A stretch of DNA of 64,000 nt from Siphonodentalium dalli (GCA_032622095.1 CP136068.1:122331989-122395988), one strand, 5' to 3'; counted from the first letter of the stretch, positions 1-11,745 are shown. Notes: generated from the sequence alone by a model not told the origin. Translations and numbers: made by a program.

Positions 1-480
1 GAAGGTCAATGTCAGGTCGGAGTCACGATTTGACCCGTCCAAAACACTCCCGGACAAAAGTACCCCTATGTATCAAATTTCGTCGAAATCCGTCAGTTTT
101 ACCCGATTTGACCTTGAATTGACCATTTTGAAGGTCAAGGTCAGGTCTGGGTAACAATTTGACTGGTCCATGAGACTTCCCGGACAAAAGTCCCCTACGT
201 AGCAAGTTTTCACTCAATAGGTAGGGCCGTTTTCGAGTCTATAACGGACACACACATACATATATATCATTTGTGGGTACTCGTTTCAAGGTGAAGGTCA
301 CCTCGGGCGGAAAAACTGACCCGATGAAAATCTCCCCATTCCTAGGAACCCCTAAGTACGAACACATACATAAGGATCACACAACACGCTCATGTCTGGA
401 CAGAGACAAAACACGCTCATGTCTGGACACAGACACCCGCTTTATCAACGACACTGCGGATACGAACGCTCTTTAACTAT
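1..480. repeat. Tandemly duplicated ~130-bp repeat and 25-bp duplication
   Basis: Two adjacent diverged copies (about 1-130 and 131-250) each run from GAAGGTCAA through a CCCGGACAAAAGT block. The end, an ACGGACACACACATACATA run, looks like the tail of a mobile element. At 390-442 the phrase CACGCTCATGTCTGGACA occurs twice. No coding evidence is visible, so this is probably a fragment of a dispersed transposon. Confidence 0.5.
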
Positions 481-1354
481 CACGCGATTAAACCCACAAT
501 TCCAAGACGGCGTCAGTGGGAATGGAGAATGAGTGCTCGGAGCTTCTCAAAAGCAATGCGACGACACTTCATCTGGGTTTTTTACCCTTAGATAGGAAGT
601 TTGGTCGAAATCCGCCCGGCAGTTTTCCCGGCCATATATAGCTAACAGACAAACAGAAGTCCCAAAATATATATTATATATTTTACCTATCAACTATATA
701 TTCATTGCACAATAAATATGTTACTACTATGTTAGTATATCTATTTCTCCATGTTCTTCTTAGTGAATGTTTTTTTGCTGACATATATTTCTCGCAAATT
801 TAGGCACTGTGAGTGCCTTGTGTTCCTTTAAACGGACATGGCTCATTCGAACCTCCAAATATTTTTTCTTTGGAGCGGCGGATTCGATAGATGGATAAAC
901 GAACTATTGATATACCGGCTTCATATATGTTCTTAAAACACCTGCGAAAGTCACAGCCATTTTTCAGCCGTTTTCAACTTTTCGCCAGAAGTCAGACAAC
1001 CGCTCTTTATTGTTACAATATTAGGAATAGACTACCAAGGAACGCTCTTTTCTTCCATGTCGTGAAAATGGACGTTGTGTGTTTGGGACCCAAACACCGT
1101 ATTCACAGTTGTATTTTTCATTACTTCAATGCGTCATTTTGTGTTATATAATGCTCTCAGAAAGGTAGTTAAGATATTTATCGACCTATTTCGATACAGA
1201 GAAACATTCAAAAGCGAATAATATTATGTGTATTTTGGAACGCAAACCGCCATGTGGCTTTAGACGAGCGACGTAACGATGAACATTTTCCGCCGATATC
1301 ATGCACACATGCATGAGCTGCTGGGGAAATCTCTTTGAACAATATGTCATGAAT
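481..1354. other. Intergenic, nothing recognised
   Basis: This AT-rich stretch has one 86-codon open frame (891-1151, plus) with no recognisable domain, and I see no repeat structure in it. I do not call a gene here. Confidence 0.5.
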
Positions 1355-1476
1355 TATTTCCTGATGTGCCTTAATTCAAGCTACCGGAATCATTAACGGT
1401 TGACAGTATATGGTTTGCATCGTGTGGATTCTACCGCTGATCTGTTATGCGACATTCACGATGACACGCCGAGTTC
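1355..1476 (+). repeat. Dispersed repeat R, copy 1 (empty site)
   Basis: This segment is near-identical to 3781-3818 plus 4156-4220. Here the sequence reads straight through ATTAACGG, with TTAA at 1393-1396. In the second copy the same TTAA is split by a 345-bp element. It is therefore a paralogous pre-insertion site and gives the target site of the hairpin MITE at 3815-4159. Confidence 0.8.
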
Positions 1477-1477
1477 T

Positions 1478-1681
1478 TTAACCCTTTCAGTGCCAAGTTC
1501 GAGTTTTGTATCAACCCATATTTCCTTGATAATTTTTCAAATTTATTGATTATAATAATGTGGATTGTCTGACTTCTGCTCTTTCCATCAATGTATCACA
1601 TTATTATAATCAATAAATTTGAAAAATGATCAAGGAACTGTGGGTTGATACAAAAATCGGACTTTGCACTGAAAGGGTTAA
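1478..1681. mobile_element. TTAA-flanked palindromic MITE, family B
   Basis: The element starts TTAACCCTTTCAGTGC and ends GCACTGAAAGGGTTAA. The interior is a long imperfect palindrome whose arms share a TTATTATAATCAATAAATTTG block. TTAA at both ends with CCC-starting termini is the piggyBac pattern. No transposase is encoded, so it is non-autonomous. Assignment to piggyBac is inference from termini and target site only. Confidence 0.75.
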
Positions 1682-1733
1682 AAAAGATACGACACTTGAC
1701 GAAAGCGAGAAATTACAAGGTTTAATCTGAGGC

Positions 1734-2079
1734 TTAACCCTAGCTTTCTATATTAAATACTCCTTGACGAGTAGTTACCTTAGGAAATGTTCAGATAATT
1801 AGTTCAGCAAACGATCATATGTCGTTTGATGAACTTAGTAGCTATACATGCACTCCCGGCTGTATATAAAGTGGGACGATTAAACGCAACGAAATGATAA
1901 ATACAAGTGCAAAAGAATTCATATTTATTATAATGAATATGAATTCTTCTGCACTTGTATTATCATTTCGTCTTGCTGCCGTCTGCTCATATCATTTCCA
2001 CCTCAAATGAATAGTAGACCATTCCAATGTATACTTTGATAACTGAGTGGGAGAATCCAGTTAGTATAGAAAATGTTAA
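1734..2079. mobile_element. TTAA-flanked MITE, family G, copy 1
   Basis: The ends are TTAACCCTAGCTTTCTATA and the complementary TATAGAAAATGTTAA, with TTAA at both boundaries. A hairpin at 1889-1976 has arms that match over about 40 bp around GAATTCATATT. Related copies lie at 18878-19125 and 43854-44126, with a partial one ending at 4406. It is non-coding and probably piggyBac-type. Confidence 0.65.
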
Positions 2080-2206
2080 CATTTGTCGCAATGAAAGTTA
2101 TGTGGGTATGTTTTTCGGTGACAGCTATAGAATTCAATTCAACGACTCATCGATCAATGTTATACGAACCATTTATATATACGTGGCACAGCGAAGCCTG
2201 GATATA

Positions 2207-2635
2207 GTGTCTCACATTTGCAGAATGAGGTCCCCATGCAGACTGTGTTATTTAGTGACGCTATCCCACACGGCTAGCATCACCATATCCACCCTATGGG
2301 AACCTCATTCTGCTTACACCATCAACTGCTATGGGAGACCCAGGATAAGATTGAAGTTCCCTAGTTGAAGTTGGTTGATGTTCACAAATTAGTCACATCG
2401 ATTATGCAATTTATCAAATTTATGCAAATTAGGGAATAAAGATACTTCCCAGAAGGAAAAAAGTAAATAAAAAACAATGTTAATTTGAGACTATAAATAC
2501 TTCCCAGAAGATGAGGCCTAAGCAGAATGAGGTCCCCAGAGGTGAATGTTGTGACGCTAGTCCACTGTGTGTGGAATAGCATCACTAAATTCACCCTATG
2601 GGGACCTCATCTCATTCTGCAAATTCCAGACACGC
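2207..2635 (+). mobile_element. Paired-hairpin MITE, family D, copy 1
   Basis: Two hairpins (about 2220-2320 and 2522-2625) built on GCAGAATGAGGTCCCC and its complement are separated by about 200 bp. The outer ends are GTGTCTCACATTTGCAG and CTGCAAATTCCAGACACGC, each next to TA, so a TA duplication of Tc1/mariner type is likely. The spacer matches that of the copy at 32608-33031. It is non-coding. Confidence 0.75.
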
Positions 2636-2639
2636 TATA

Positions 2640-3780
2640 GCCAATGGTGGACACAGCGAACTTTCTTATTCCACTCTGAGTAGTACCGCGGACGATTAAA
2701 CACAATTTGCTGAATCCAGAATGGCCGTGGTTGGTCTGTATGATAGACTGGTTGCGGTTGCAATATTTATATATTCCATGCACACGATGATGCGTCAGAA
2801 TAATAAGCCCTCGGTGACCATTCATTAGGACTTCGTCTCATCTAGCTCTTATTTGCATACATTCTAGTAAATACGCTCTGTTGCTGTAAGGACTCCCCTG
2901 GGTACCAGTCTATTCGGGAGACTATTCCACTCCCATTATTGGGACGACGAATTAATTGTCTGCTCATCTTGAGGGACATAATATAATATGAGGCATTGTG
3001 AACGGAGAGGTACACATGAAATGGATGAACGATGAACAGAGATGTATAGAAGTCTAGTTTAGGGTACTTGCACACTATAACATAGTCGTATAAGAGCGAC
3101 GTATTTTATCCCAAAGGGTTAGCCAGATGCGTGAATTTAAACCAAACATTGGGTACAAACAGAAACATGTTTGATAACGAGATCTTTCACTGGTATAGAT
3201 CACTACACCATACCACATGACATTTCAGATAAGTGAGCTATACACTGATGTTGCGAAGTACTTAGACGAAAATAAAACATAATTATAAAGTACAAGTATT
3301 TTGGCAGTATTGCTATTTAGTTGACGAATGGGAATAATTTGCAGAGCAGAATCGTGGGAACTATATTTTTTGCCGGAGGGATGCGCGCAGTGACTGTGAT
3401 AACTTTCTTTCCAATAAATTTGTCGCCGAAGACGGTCGCTTATTTTGACAACCCTCCCTCCCTCCCTGTTTTTTGTTTTTGTTTGTTTTGGGAAATAGAC
3501 ATTCGATTGATGTCTCCCCCTTTTGGCCTACATCTTTATAGGCGGTTATTGTGCCTAAAACAATTGTCACCCGCATGTTTGTATTGGTTACTACTACATT
3601 TATTGTATATATCGGCTTCCTGTAAATAATTATAATTTTCTAAACAGGTAGCTATAAACGCATTCCAGTTGTTGTCTTTCACTCTAACCCTGTTATGTGG
3701 GATAAATGTTTATTACATGTTTATTATATTTTCACCAACTTTTTACGTCAAAATATAAATCGTATCCCCACATACAGGAG
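2640..3780. other. Intergenic, no clear gene
   Basis: Two open frames look slightly protein-like: a minus-strand 77-codon frame at 2842-3075 and a plus-strand 35-codon frame from the ATG at 2724. Neither has a recognisable domain or supporting splice signals. A TCCC-rich run lies at 3454-3468. I call no gene. Confidence 0.4.
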
Positions 3781-3814
3781 ACCTGATGTGCCTTAATTCA
3801 AGCTACCGGAACCA

Positions 3815-4159
3815 TTAACCCTTTACCCAACAAACCGGCCAAAACCGGCAAAATAAAGCTTCAACAGCCTAAAATATCTTCGGTCTGTCTCACTGGAACC
3901 ATACAAATATGGATATCATTGGAACCGGCTCCTTGACCACATTGTGATAGTCACAGTTATGCCCTGTGCCAATGCATTCTCTTATATATGCGAGTCGACC
4001 ATAGGTCGCCTCGCATATATAAGAGAATGCATTGTCCTAAAAATTTTTTTAATGTGTTAAGCCAATGCATTCTCTTATATATGCGAGGCGACCTATGGTC
4101 GACTCGCATATATAAGAGAATGCATTGGCACAGGGCCCTTCTGTTGGGTAAAGGGTTAA
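3815..4159 (+). mobile_element. Double-hairpin MITE, family A, copy 1 (filled site)
   Basis: It begins TTAACCCTTTACCCAACA and ends with the complement, TGTTGGGTAAAGGGTTAA. Inside are two 67-bp hairpins (about 3971-4036 and 4062-4128), each starting CCAATGCATTCTCTTATATA, and the second is the reverse complement of the first. The flanks rejoin into the uninterrupted sequence at 1381-1410, so this copy inserted at TTAA. Non-autonomous piggyBac-type is inferred. Confidence 0.9.
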
Positions 4160-4214
4160 CGATAGACTGTATATGGTCTACCGCTGCATGATCTGTTTTG
4201 CGACATTCACGATG

Positions 4215-4406
4215 ACATGTTTTCTGAACTTATTATGTGAACATTTCCCACCAATGAAATATGAATTATTCTGCTCTTGGTATTATCTGTTTTTCTGTCT
4301 GTCGTCTGCTTTTAGTACATGAGCACCCCTCCAAATGCATAATAGACTGTTCCAATGCATACGTTTATAACTGATGGGAGAATCCATTTATTAAAGACAG
4401 GGTTAA
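4215..4406. mobile_element. Family G MITE, right-end fragment
   Basis: The right part matches family G (GGGAGAATCCA followed by a degenerate terminus and TTAA at 4403-4406). The left terminus is not recognisable. Confidence 0.45.
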
Positions 4407-4437
4407 TCAGTCCTTCCCATGAGGAAAACAACAGCTA

Positions 4438-4612
4438 GAGTAATGCCCTAAGTAATCGACTCCTTAACCAGAGCAGAATTATGGGTAACTTTTCAGGATT
4501 TAGTCGGAAATATGGCTTGTTGTCATTCATCGGAAAGCTCTCGACTAAATCCTGAAAAGTTACCCATAATTCTGCTGTGGTTAAGGAGTCGATTACTTAT
4601 AGGGCATTACTT
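4438..4612. mobile_element. Pogo/mariner-like palindromic MITE, copy 1
   Basis: This is a shorter copy of the palindrome at 30817-31032, with ends related to CAGTAATGCCCTAATTAATC and TA on each side. The inner right arm is partly deleted. TA duplication and a CAGT start fit the pogo/Tigger group; this is inference from termini. Confidence 0.7.
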
Positions 4613-5049
4613 TATATAAATATATACATTTACTTAAAGCAGCGTATCGTTCAGACAGAATAGCTCATAGCTCCTTTCGTCTGGCTGTCGTCTGCTCATA
4701 AATCATTATTATTATGTCATTCCTACTCTCATTACTGCGTCATAGCGTCATATTTTCCCGTCATTCGGTATCCTTGCGCTTTAAATTAACAGAAATTGCT
4801 ATTGATGTTGCATGTAACTGTAAGATCGCGTTAGGTCTATCCATATGTTTCATTGTGAATTGGGTCGTAACAAACTGGTTTAGAAAATGTAGTAAACACA
4901 ATATCTACCCACCTCAACTGGGAATAAGTGGTAGCATGTTCGGAATTTGCATATTACAATATACTCTGGGGCAGTAAACTGTTTCTGTTGTCTTAGAAAG
5001 ACTTGTCTCGGGTATAGTTTGGTTTGGTCTACTGGAGTTAATCGTTTCA
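4613..5049. other. Intergenic, nothing recognised
   Basis: One 87-codon plus-strand frame (4714-4977) encodes hydrophobic sequence without a recognisable domain. I see no repeat or splice support. Confidence 0.4.
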
Positions 5050-5492
5050 GTCTCCCATGGCAGATGAGGCCTAAGCAGAGGGAGGTCACCAGAGGGTGAA
5101 TTTGGTGATGTTAGTCCGCTGTGCGGGGTAGCATCACTAAATTCACCCTCTGGGAACCTCATTCTGCTTAGGCCTCATCTTCTCTGGAAAGTTTCTTTTT
5201 TATCAAATTTCTATAGAATCTTCTTCACATAGATTCTATTTCTTTTTTAGTTTAGTTTCTCTATATCTCCAAATTGGCAGACGACACATTACATAATCGA
5301 AGTTCCCAATAGGTATACATCACAATATTCACCATTTGGGAACTTCAGTCTGAGTCTATGTCTCCCATAGCAAATGAGACCATGCAGAATGAGGTCCCCA
5401 GAGGGTGAATTTAGTGATGCTATCCCGCTGTGCAGGGTATAGCATAACTAAATTCACCCGCTGGGGACCTCATTCTGCAAATGTCCGGCACC
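5050..5492 (-). mobile_element. Paired-hairpin MITE, family D, copy 2
   Basis: Two GAATGAGGTCCCC hairpins (about 5073-5175 and 5387-5480) flank a spacer whose TCTCCCATAGC block is the reverse complement of the spacer in copies 1 and 3, so the element is inverted. The left terminus is replaced by a repeat of internal sequence, so this copy is rearranged. Confidence 0.65.
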
Positions 5493-7666
5493 ATATTCTC
5501 AGACCTGCACCAGATTGTCCTAAGAAATCATGGACCGTGATGAATTTAAATACATGGCGGATTGGCTGCCATATTTCCGATTCAGCTCGTATATCAGAAC
5601 GGGCTGATCACTGGTCGGATCTCACATAGTATATATTTCTACACAGGAAATTCCACTCACCAATGTGTATATTTAATGAAGAAGCAGCCCGTGGTTTTAC
5701 TTCCGTTGTAGTAATTCGATCATAGTTTGTGCGGCTTGCTGATATCCGCCGTCTAATTCGCGACAAGGAGAATTGTTTGTTCCATACACACTTAAAACGT
5801 ACATTTCTTTTTGTTTGAAACAAATTGACTCTGGTTCGAAGAAAAAGATCAATAGCTGCGAATGTCTTAAATTATGTTTGAATTATTGCAATCGTACTAG
5901 ACTCGCGTAACTTAAAGTCTGGAGTATCTTATTTGGCTTCTCTGTATTGACGCTTCAAATTGGAGTACAGCAACCTCGATATAACTCTAATTGCAGCACA
6001 AAAAATACCGATACACACAATCTACGATTGTACGAAGCTGGCAAAAAGTCCTGAAATATTGATATATAAATAAATAAATTATTATTAAATTTCCTGTGTG
6101 TTCAGGGGGGGGGGGGGGGGGGGGGGGTGGACAAAAGTTTTTTCCGGGCACGTATGCCTGGGTGGGTGGGTGGTCGATAAGACCAACAACAATTTTTTTC
6201 CGCAACTAAAAAATATTTTTCCTGCAAGTCTTTTTGACTGTTTTTGCAATGAGTTTGGCTTAAAACACATCTATATGTCAATATTAACATAAATGACAAA
6301 TTCCATGATGATCAGACAAACAGCCTGTAGCCTGTAGCCTGTAGCCCATGATGGCTGCTGGCAGCCATGTTTTTTTTTGACCGAATGACCCCAAAATGAC
6401 TTGTTCCTATTTACATGTCAATGTTAACATCCATGACTGAGAGTAATAGTATGCACAGAAATTCATATACAGCTGTGTTTAGTGAATTTTTCCCCGAAAA
6501 TCTCTGTTTTAGTGTTAAAAGGGGGATGGGTGTCCAAAAACGGGGGTGGGTGGGTCCCAACAAGGGTCAAAAGTCAAAAATCAGCATACGTGCCGTCAAT
6601 TTTTTTCCGACTCCTCCCTGATGTGTTCACAGAGATATATATATTAGTGAATAATACTTTAGAAATGAACATTCACACACTGGGATGTTATTCTGTTATT
6701 TTTTGTGTAGCCATTGAAAACCACATGGTACCAGACGATGAACGGTAACATGTATATAACATGCATCTCTACCCCAGCTAACGACATGAGAAGAAATATT
6801 TCTGTAGTTCCTCATGAAAGGTGGTTATAAATATCTGCCTATACAAATACATGTATGATTGATTCTTATAATTGCGCGAGAATTGCATGACATTTAAAAA
6901 TGCACAATCCGAATTAACGCTCCCAAATGACTACTTCTTTGGCTTCGGGAGTGAAAAATATTTTATTCGAGTGGAGGAATCCACCCATCAAAGCTCAGAT
7001 TGATCAGATATATAGATTTTTGAAATTTGTTATTTCTCGAAATGTGTAATTAGTTGTGACCCAAAAACGAGTCGTCTCGGACAAAATTGCGGATGAAGAT
7101 GGATAACTCTAAAATCAATTGGCAATACGGCCAAATTTCGTGATATTTAAGTGATAATACGGCCATATTTCGTTGAACAACATGTTGATAAATAACTCGT
7201 TTTGGGATATTTTATACCATAGTTGACAGCGGTTAGCATTATTTTGTTGTAATTAATCGATTCTGATAACAAAAGCGTATTTTGAAGAACTGTTGTTGTT
7301 GTAGTAACTTGATGACATGGGGACCATCTGATCGGATTAAATACCGTTAAATGTAATTATGGGCAAATTTCGGTAGCATCGCTATGCTGGTTGAAATACA
7401 GAGTTTTTATTTCTCACGTAGTTAGTTTGGGTTGGAGATCTATTTAATCAGCATGTTTTGGTTCGTTTTCTGCCACGTTATAGCTTTCTGTATCGAAATG
7501 CCTGCAGAAAATGCCAGGAAAATGTGCAGTTGTGTGAACGTATCCTAATGGAGAGAATATCAAGCATTGTTAATGGAGAGCTATTCACAGCGATGAACAG
7601 AGACTGACACGACAGTGGACATTACATAAATTCTTGATTTCAAATATGCAGCAAAACATTCTTAAA
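5493..7666. other. Non-coding stretch with a 23-G run
   Basis: It contains an uninterrupted G run at 6105-6127, a three-fold CCTGTAG repeat at 6326-6347 and GGGTGG-rich sequence at 6150-6172 and 6540-6560. The open frames here are products of low complexity. I recognise no gene. Confidence 0.6.
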
Positions 7667-8060
7667 GTGATGTGAAACACTCCGTAGGGTGATCAAATAG
7701 AAATTGAAAATACTCTTGCTCAAAGTAGTTATTTGTTTACGAATTTAAACACTCCGGTAGGGTGATCAAATAGAAATTGAGAACACTCTTGCTCAACGTA
7801 GTTATTTGTTTACGAATATTAATCCAAATTAACAACACGCACCGTAATTCTTATCTATTAATTCAATACAATGACTCTCGGTGGCGAAATCATTTTTGTT
7901 AGTGTATCGCCAATAGTTGCGTCTCGAATCGAGAGATAAATATTTACAATTGAGCGTAGTTCAGAAGACGTTTTCTATGGACTGGTTGGTCGATTTCTTT
8001 GAAATTTTCGGCAATGTTAGTAGAATGCTACATTCCCCAGGTTGGCATAGCGCCTGAGCA
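7667..8060 (+). repeat. Dispersed repeat J, copy 1
   Basis: It aligns over about 330 bp with 62836-63163, sharing blocks such as GTGATGTGAAACACTCCG and TGTTAGTAGAATGCTACATT. Copy 1 has an internal ~73-bp tandem duplication (7672-7744 and 7745-7815) that is single in the other copy. It is non-coding and the family is not identified. Confidence 0.75.
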
Positions 8061-8307
8061 CTAACTTATCACTTTCATGCACCCATACAATTCCATAATA
8101 CGTCTTTAACATTTGACAGGTATGCTGACAAGGAATATGGTCAAAAACAAAATACAGTAAAAATAAATCTGAAGAATCATGTGTGCCTTGTCTTAAAAAA
8201 ACATAAGTGTTGCAAAGATATCTTATTTCAATATTGATAATCATGATATTTTACACTTATCCTTATGAAGGATGGCCTCTTGCGGTACTGAAATATCATA
8301 AGCTTCA

Positions 8308-8615
8308 TTAACTCTTTCAGTGCCAGGGGCCGATCTCATCGGTCCTAATATACGGTCTGTAGAGTGCCAATGCCAATTAAATCGGCCCTGACAAAATAAA
8401 AAAATAAAAATTTGTTGTTTTTTTGGGTTGAATTTTTATTGGGTATGCTTAAGCATGCTATATCGAATTTAAAAACGAACTGGATAAAACCTTAGGGGCA
8501 TGTTATAACTTAAAACTATCACCAAGTATTCATAGTAATAATTTTGATGCCCATGAAAAACGTAAGATTCCCTAGCACTAAACCTACAAAATAAGTCTGG
8601 CACTGAAAGAGTTAA
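8308..8615. mobile_element. TTAA-flanked MITE, family B variant
   Basis: The ends are TTAACTCTTTCAGTGCCAG and CTGGCACTGAAAGAGTTAA, a 19-bp perfect inverted repeat including TTAA. The interior has no coding frame. Its right flank (AAAGAATATAAGAAC) is the spacer of a hairpin element, so it appears nested in that element at a TTAA. Confidence 0.75.
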
Positions 8616-8806
8616 AGAATATAAGAACAAATTATTAAAATTGTAAAAAATTGTAAAAATAATAACAAATGATGATTTTTTTTTAGGCCAATGCATTCTC
8701 TTATATATGCGAGGCGACCTATGGTCGACTCGCATATATAAGATAATGCATTGGCACAGGGTATATGGGTTGATACAAAAATCGGACTTGGCACTGAAAG
8801 GGTTAA
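8612..8806. mobile_element. Partial hairpin element with family B right terminus
   Basis: It has one complete CCAATGCATTCTC hairpin (about 8689-8756). This is followed by CACAGGGTATATGGGTTGA and then the family B end, CACTGAAAGGGTTAA. The hairpin module normally found in family A thus sits inside a family B terminus. The left half is missing or replaced by the nested MITE. Confidence 0.6.
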
Positions 8807-9189
8807 GGACACTTTCAGATATATATTGAACTTTTCCATGGTGGTAATTTATTATTATTGTAAAGATTAAACCATAGTACCAGAAATAAGTTTAACTCAT
8901 CGACCTTTGAAACCTGAGAGTTTCCGTTTAATATAAGTCAAGTGAAGATGATTCGAGAGCCAAAATTGTGTGATATGTTTTTACCAGAAACATATTTCTG
9001 AAGAATAAATTAAACTTAATGTGAATCCTTATGAAAATGACAAACAATACTTGGTGGTTTATTATAGAGCTGACTTGTTTTGGTTTTGATTAGAAAAAAT
9101 GTTTTTGTCATGAAAACCATGGAGTTTCATTTTGAAAGAAGCGTAAACTATTGCTCTAACAATATCTTACAGTGCGTAAACCAATTATT
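8807..9189. other. Intergenic, nothing recognised
   Basis: AT-rich sequence without repeats or open frames that I can support. Confidence 0.5.
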
Positions 9190-9540
9190 TCACCTGTTAA
9201 GCAGACGGTGCGATTAAAATCGTAAGTGGGGAAAATCGCAGGTGGAGCATCCACTGCGCATGCTCACGACAATATCGCAGCCATGTCGTAGCGATCAAGC
9301 AATGTTTTATTTTTACCAGGAAAATCGTGGCGTGACCTTGGCAACGAGCGCGATCGTATAGCTGTCACATGACCATGCTCGCACTGGTCTCACAATTTAC
9401 ATGGCAGCACATGCTCGATCACGTGGATAAAATCGTAGCTGCAGACATCGCAGCACCGTAGCGTCTGCGGGCAAGCCACTTTTATCCACCTGCGATTTTC
9501 CCCACTTACGATTTTAATCGCAGCGTCTGCGATGGCACTA
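9190..9540. mobile_element. Harbinger-like MITE, family C, copy 1
   Basis: Inverted termini share CGATTAAAATCGTAAGTGGG followed by GAAAATCGCAGGTGGA. The interior holds short inverted repeats around ATCGCAGC and is GC-richer than its surroundings. It is related to 38259-38618, which has a clear TTA duplication. The exact boundaries are not resolved here. Confidence 0.6.
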
Positions 9541-10079
9541 AGTAATCTATAACTGCAGTGGATAGCTTGCTTTAACTATGTATATCAATTTCTGGAATAT
9601 TTAGTTTCGGAAAAATAATCACAATGTTGGCATAAAACATCTCTCAAGTTAGCACCTTGTAAAGATATTAGTCACATGGTCGCAATTATAAATTAGGTCG
9701 ATATCGTATGATGAGATTCATGTTGTGTAATAACACGTGGAAGATTGCGACATGCGCGCGACATGCGCTATTAAATATTTCTCAGCATGCTTAAATTCCA
9801 ACCGAACGAACACGTCTAACAAGACATCTTGTTTGTCGATAGATTCTTGGATTTCATATGGGCGCAAAAACATGCCTGACATGTGTTTTCTTCAATTGTA
9901 AATTTAATCCTTTTAAAACATATGACAATGCATTTGAGCAAAACAACAAACACAGCCAACAATTATTCTGAAGGATCACAATGTTGATTACAGAATTAAT
10001 ATATGACAGCATACTTTGGTAATAATTGTGTAGGTGTGGTAGCTATAACGTCAGTTATACAAGATACATAGAGAATATT
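9541..10079. other. Intergenic, nothing recognised
   Basis: AT-rich, with no supported gene or repeat. Confidence 0.5.
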
Positions 10080-10182
10080 TACATTTTTTGGTTCGATATG
10101 GGAATTATCTCATGAGTGATGACAAAAACAATTTTTGTCATCACGAATAAGATAATTACCATATCCAACCAAAAAGTGTAGA
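10080..10182. repeat. 103-bp inverted repeat
   Basis: The two arms match nearly throughout, meeting at GATGACAAAAACAATTTTTGTCATC. Terminal parts ACATTTTTTGGTT and AACCAAAAAGTGT pair. It is probably a small foldback MITE. The target duplication is not clear. Confidence 0.6.
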
Positions 10183-10775
10183 TGTTCTGTTTATTATATG
10201 CACTGCTTAGTTGGCCCATTGATCAACTCAAATAGAAGAGTAAAAAGTACAAATTGTATACCCAAGCACAGCCATGGTAGTGAGCTTGTGCCTATAAAAC
10301 AGTTCTATTTTTTAGACAGTTTGGTTGAAGGATAAAGAGGCTAACATCAGTATGTTTAACACAAAGATTTAGTTCATCACATATTACATTTTTTTCAAAC
10401 TGAACCTTTAGCACAGTCTTCCAACAAGAAACCGAATCACTTTTAATTTTAGCGCTGATAGATACGAGTGAGATATCGATATCTCACTAGACTGATAACG
10501 GTTTTTATCTGATGCAAAAATACTACTATTTGATAATAAAATATGTTATTGCAATAGCACATCAATGGTCATTTGCAAACATATAACATACACATAATAT
10601 AAAACACACATGTACAGTAATAGCATGAATTAAACCAGAACCCGACTCAGTCAAAATTTATGTTCTGTACTCAATCATAAGTTGTTCAAATAAGTATTAT
10701 GCAATTGATAAACTCTGTCGCTTTTCAAAGAAGGATCGGATCATGTCACATATGATATTTATGGTCTTGTGTCAT
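10183..10775. other. Intergenic, nothing recognised
   Basis: A short perfect palindrome GAGTGAGATATCGATATCTCACT lies near 10472. Otherwise it is AT-rich sequence without supported features. Confidence 0.4.
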
Positions 10776-10905
10776 TCAATGGATATTGGTTATATACTCG
10801 CTTATTGCTGCGAAACAACTAAAGTTTTCGTATGCCGGACAATTCATAACAATGTGTGATTCTGTCTCAACCGAGTTCGTCTTACATACAGGACATATAG
10901 CCACA
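10776..10905 (-). pseudogene. LINE ORF2 C-terminal zinc-binding remnant
   Basis: The minus strand reads CPVCKTNSVETESHIVMNCP, a C-x2-C-x(n)-H-x4-C motif of the kind found downstream of the reverse transcriptase in Jockey/CR1/I-type LINEs. The frame runs about 35 codons to a stop at 10776-10778. No RT domain adjoins it; upstream is a tandem repeat. It is a dead 3' fragment and the clade is not assignable. Confidence 0.5.
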
Positions 10906-10906
10906 C

Positions 10907-11035
10907 ACCCGTGTCGTATCGACAAACCACTCACACACTAGTGTCGTATCGATAAACTCGCTCACACACTCGTTTCGTATATCGACAAACCCACGCACAC
11001 ACTCGTACTGTGTCGACAAACCTGTTATATGTAGC
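10907..11035. repeat. Tandem repeat, ~35-bp unit, four copies
   Basis: Four diverged copies of CACACWCGTNTCGTATCGACAAAC follow one another. It directly abuts the LINE remnant. The repeat is degenerate and short. Confidence 0.7.
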
Positions 11036-11159
11036 TCTCGACAGCACTGGTTTGGCAATGTCCATTGCCTTAATGAGTCGAAATTTCCTGATGTAGAATT
11101 CCCCTTTGTCCTTTTTAAATGTGATCTGTAGTTGAGTTGTTTCCGGCCGAATTCAGAGC

Positions 11160-11310
11160 AAGGCGGTCGGACTGCAATGTGCAGGTCCCGTCACACCAAC
11201 TTGTTGTTTCGATGAAGCTCGATCATGTTGGCGGTGGATGTTGTGCAGACCCCTTCACCCTAACTTGTTGTTTCGATGAAGCTCGATCATATTGTCCGTG
11301 GCTGTTGGTA
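11160..11310. repeat. Tandem duplication of ~66 bp
   Basis: AACTTGTTGTTTCGATGAAG followed by CTCGATCAT occurs twice, at about 11198 and 11264, within GC-richer sequence that may belong to the retroelement remnant on the minus strand. Confidence 0.7.
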
Positions 11311-11559
11311 TAAAGAGGCTGTCTGGCGATAGGGCGGTGTGGAGTTGTCAGTTGATGTGAGTTTTTCCTCTGTTTTTGGTTCTGATGGTCATGTCGGTAA
11401 AATTTTATTAAGAATATCGTCTGCTTTCCATTTTTGTCCCCTTTCTGCTTTCGCTTTGTCGTCTTCGAGTGTTGCTGTTTCGGTTGTTATGGGGGAGGCA
11501 GGTGAAGACTCTGGTTAGATTTATTACGGAGTTTTCGGGTCGAAGTCTAATGTGTCCGC

Positions 11560-11745
11560 CTCTACCCGTCCAACTACGCGGGGCTCTCGGCTACGCGGGA
11601 GATGTCGTCTGGTGTAGCATCAGTCGAAATCCTCATCTTCGACGCGGCCATTCGCTCTGCGTCTCTCTTCTTCCTGTGTGGTGTCTTCTTTTTGTTACGA
11701 GACTTCCTAGATGATTTATCCCCAGTCCCCTCCCGGTAGAGAGCC
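11560..11745 (-). pseudogene. Possible LINE ORF1/gag-like basic region
   Basis: In one minus-strand frame about 45 codons are open and strongly basic, including RKSRNKKKTPHRKKRDAERM. This resembles the lysine/arginine-rich segment of LINE ORF1 or gag-like proteins. The frame is broken on both sides by stops and shifts. Base composition is GC-richer than its neighbours. Recognition rests on composition and style rather than on a diagnostic domain. Confidence 0.35.

Noticed and set aside
2842-3075. 77-codon minus-strand frame, protein-like near its end
   Set aside because: No domain, no paralogue in the window and no splice evidence.
3972-4128. Hairpins considered as microRNA genes or CRISPR-like repeats
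   Set aside because: They are 67-bp palindromes bounded by transposon ends and present in many copies. There are no spacer arrays, and nothing indicates a discrete miRNA precursor.
6085-6299. Proline- or glycine-rich frames around 6.1 kb
   Set aside because: They are translations of a 23-base G run.
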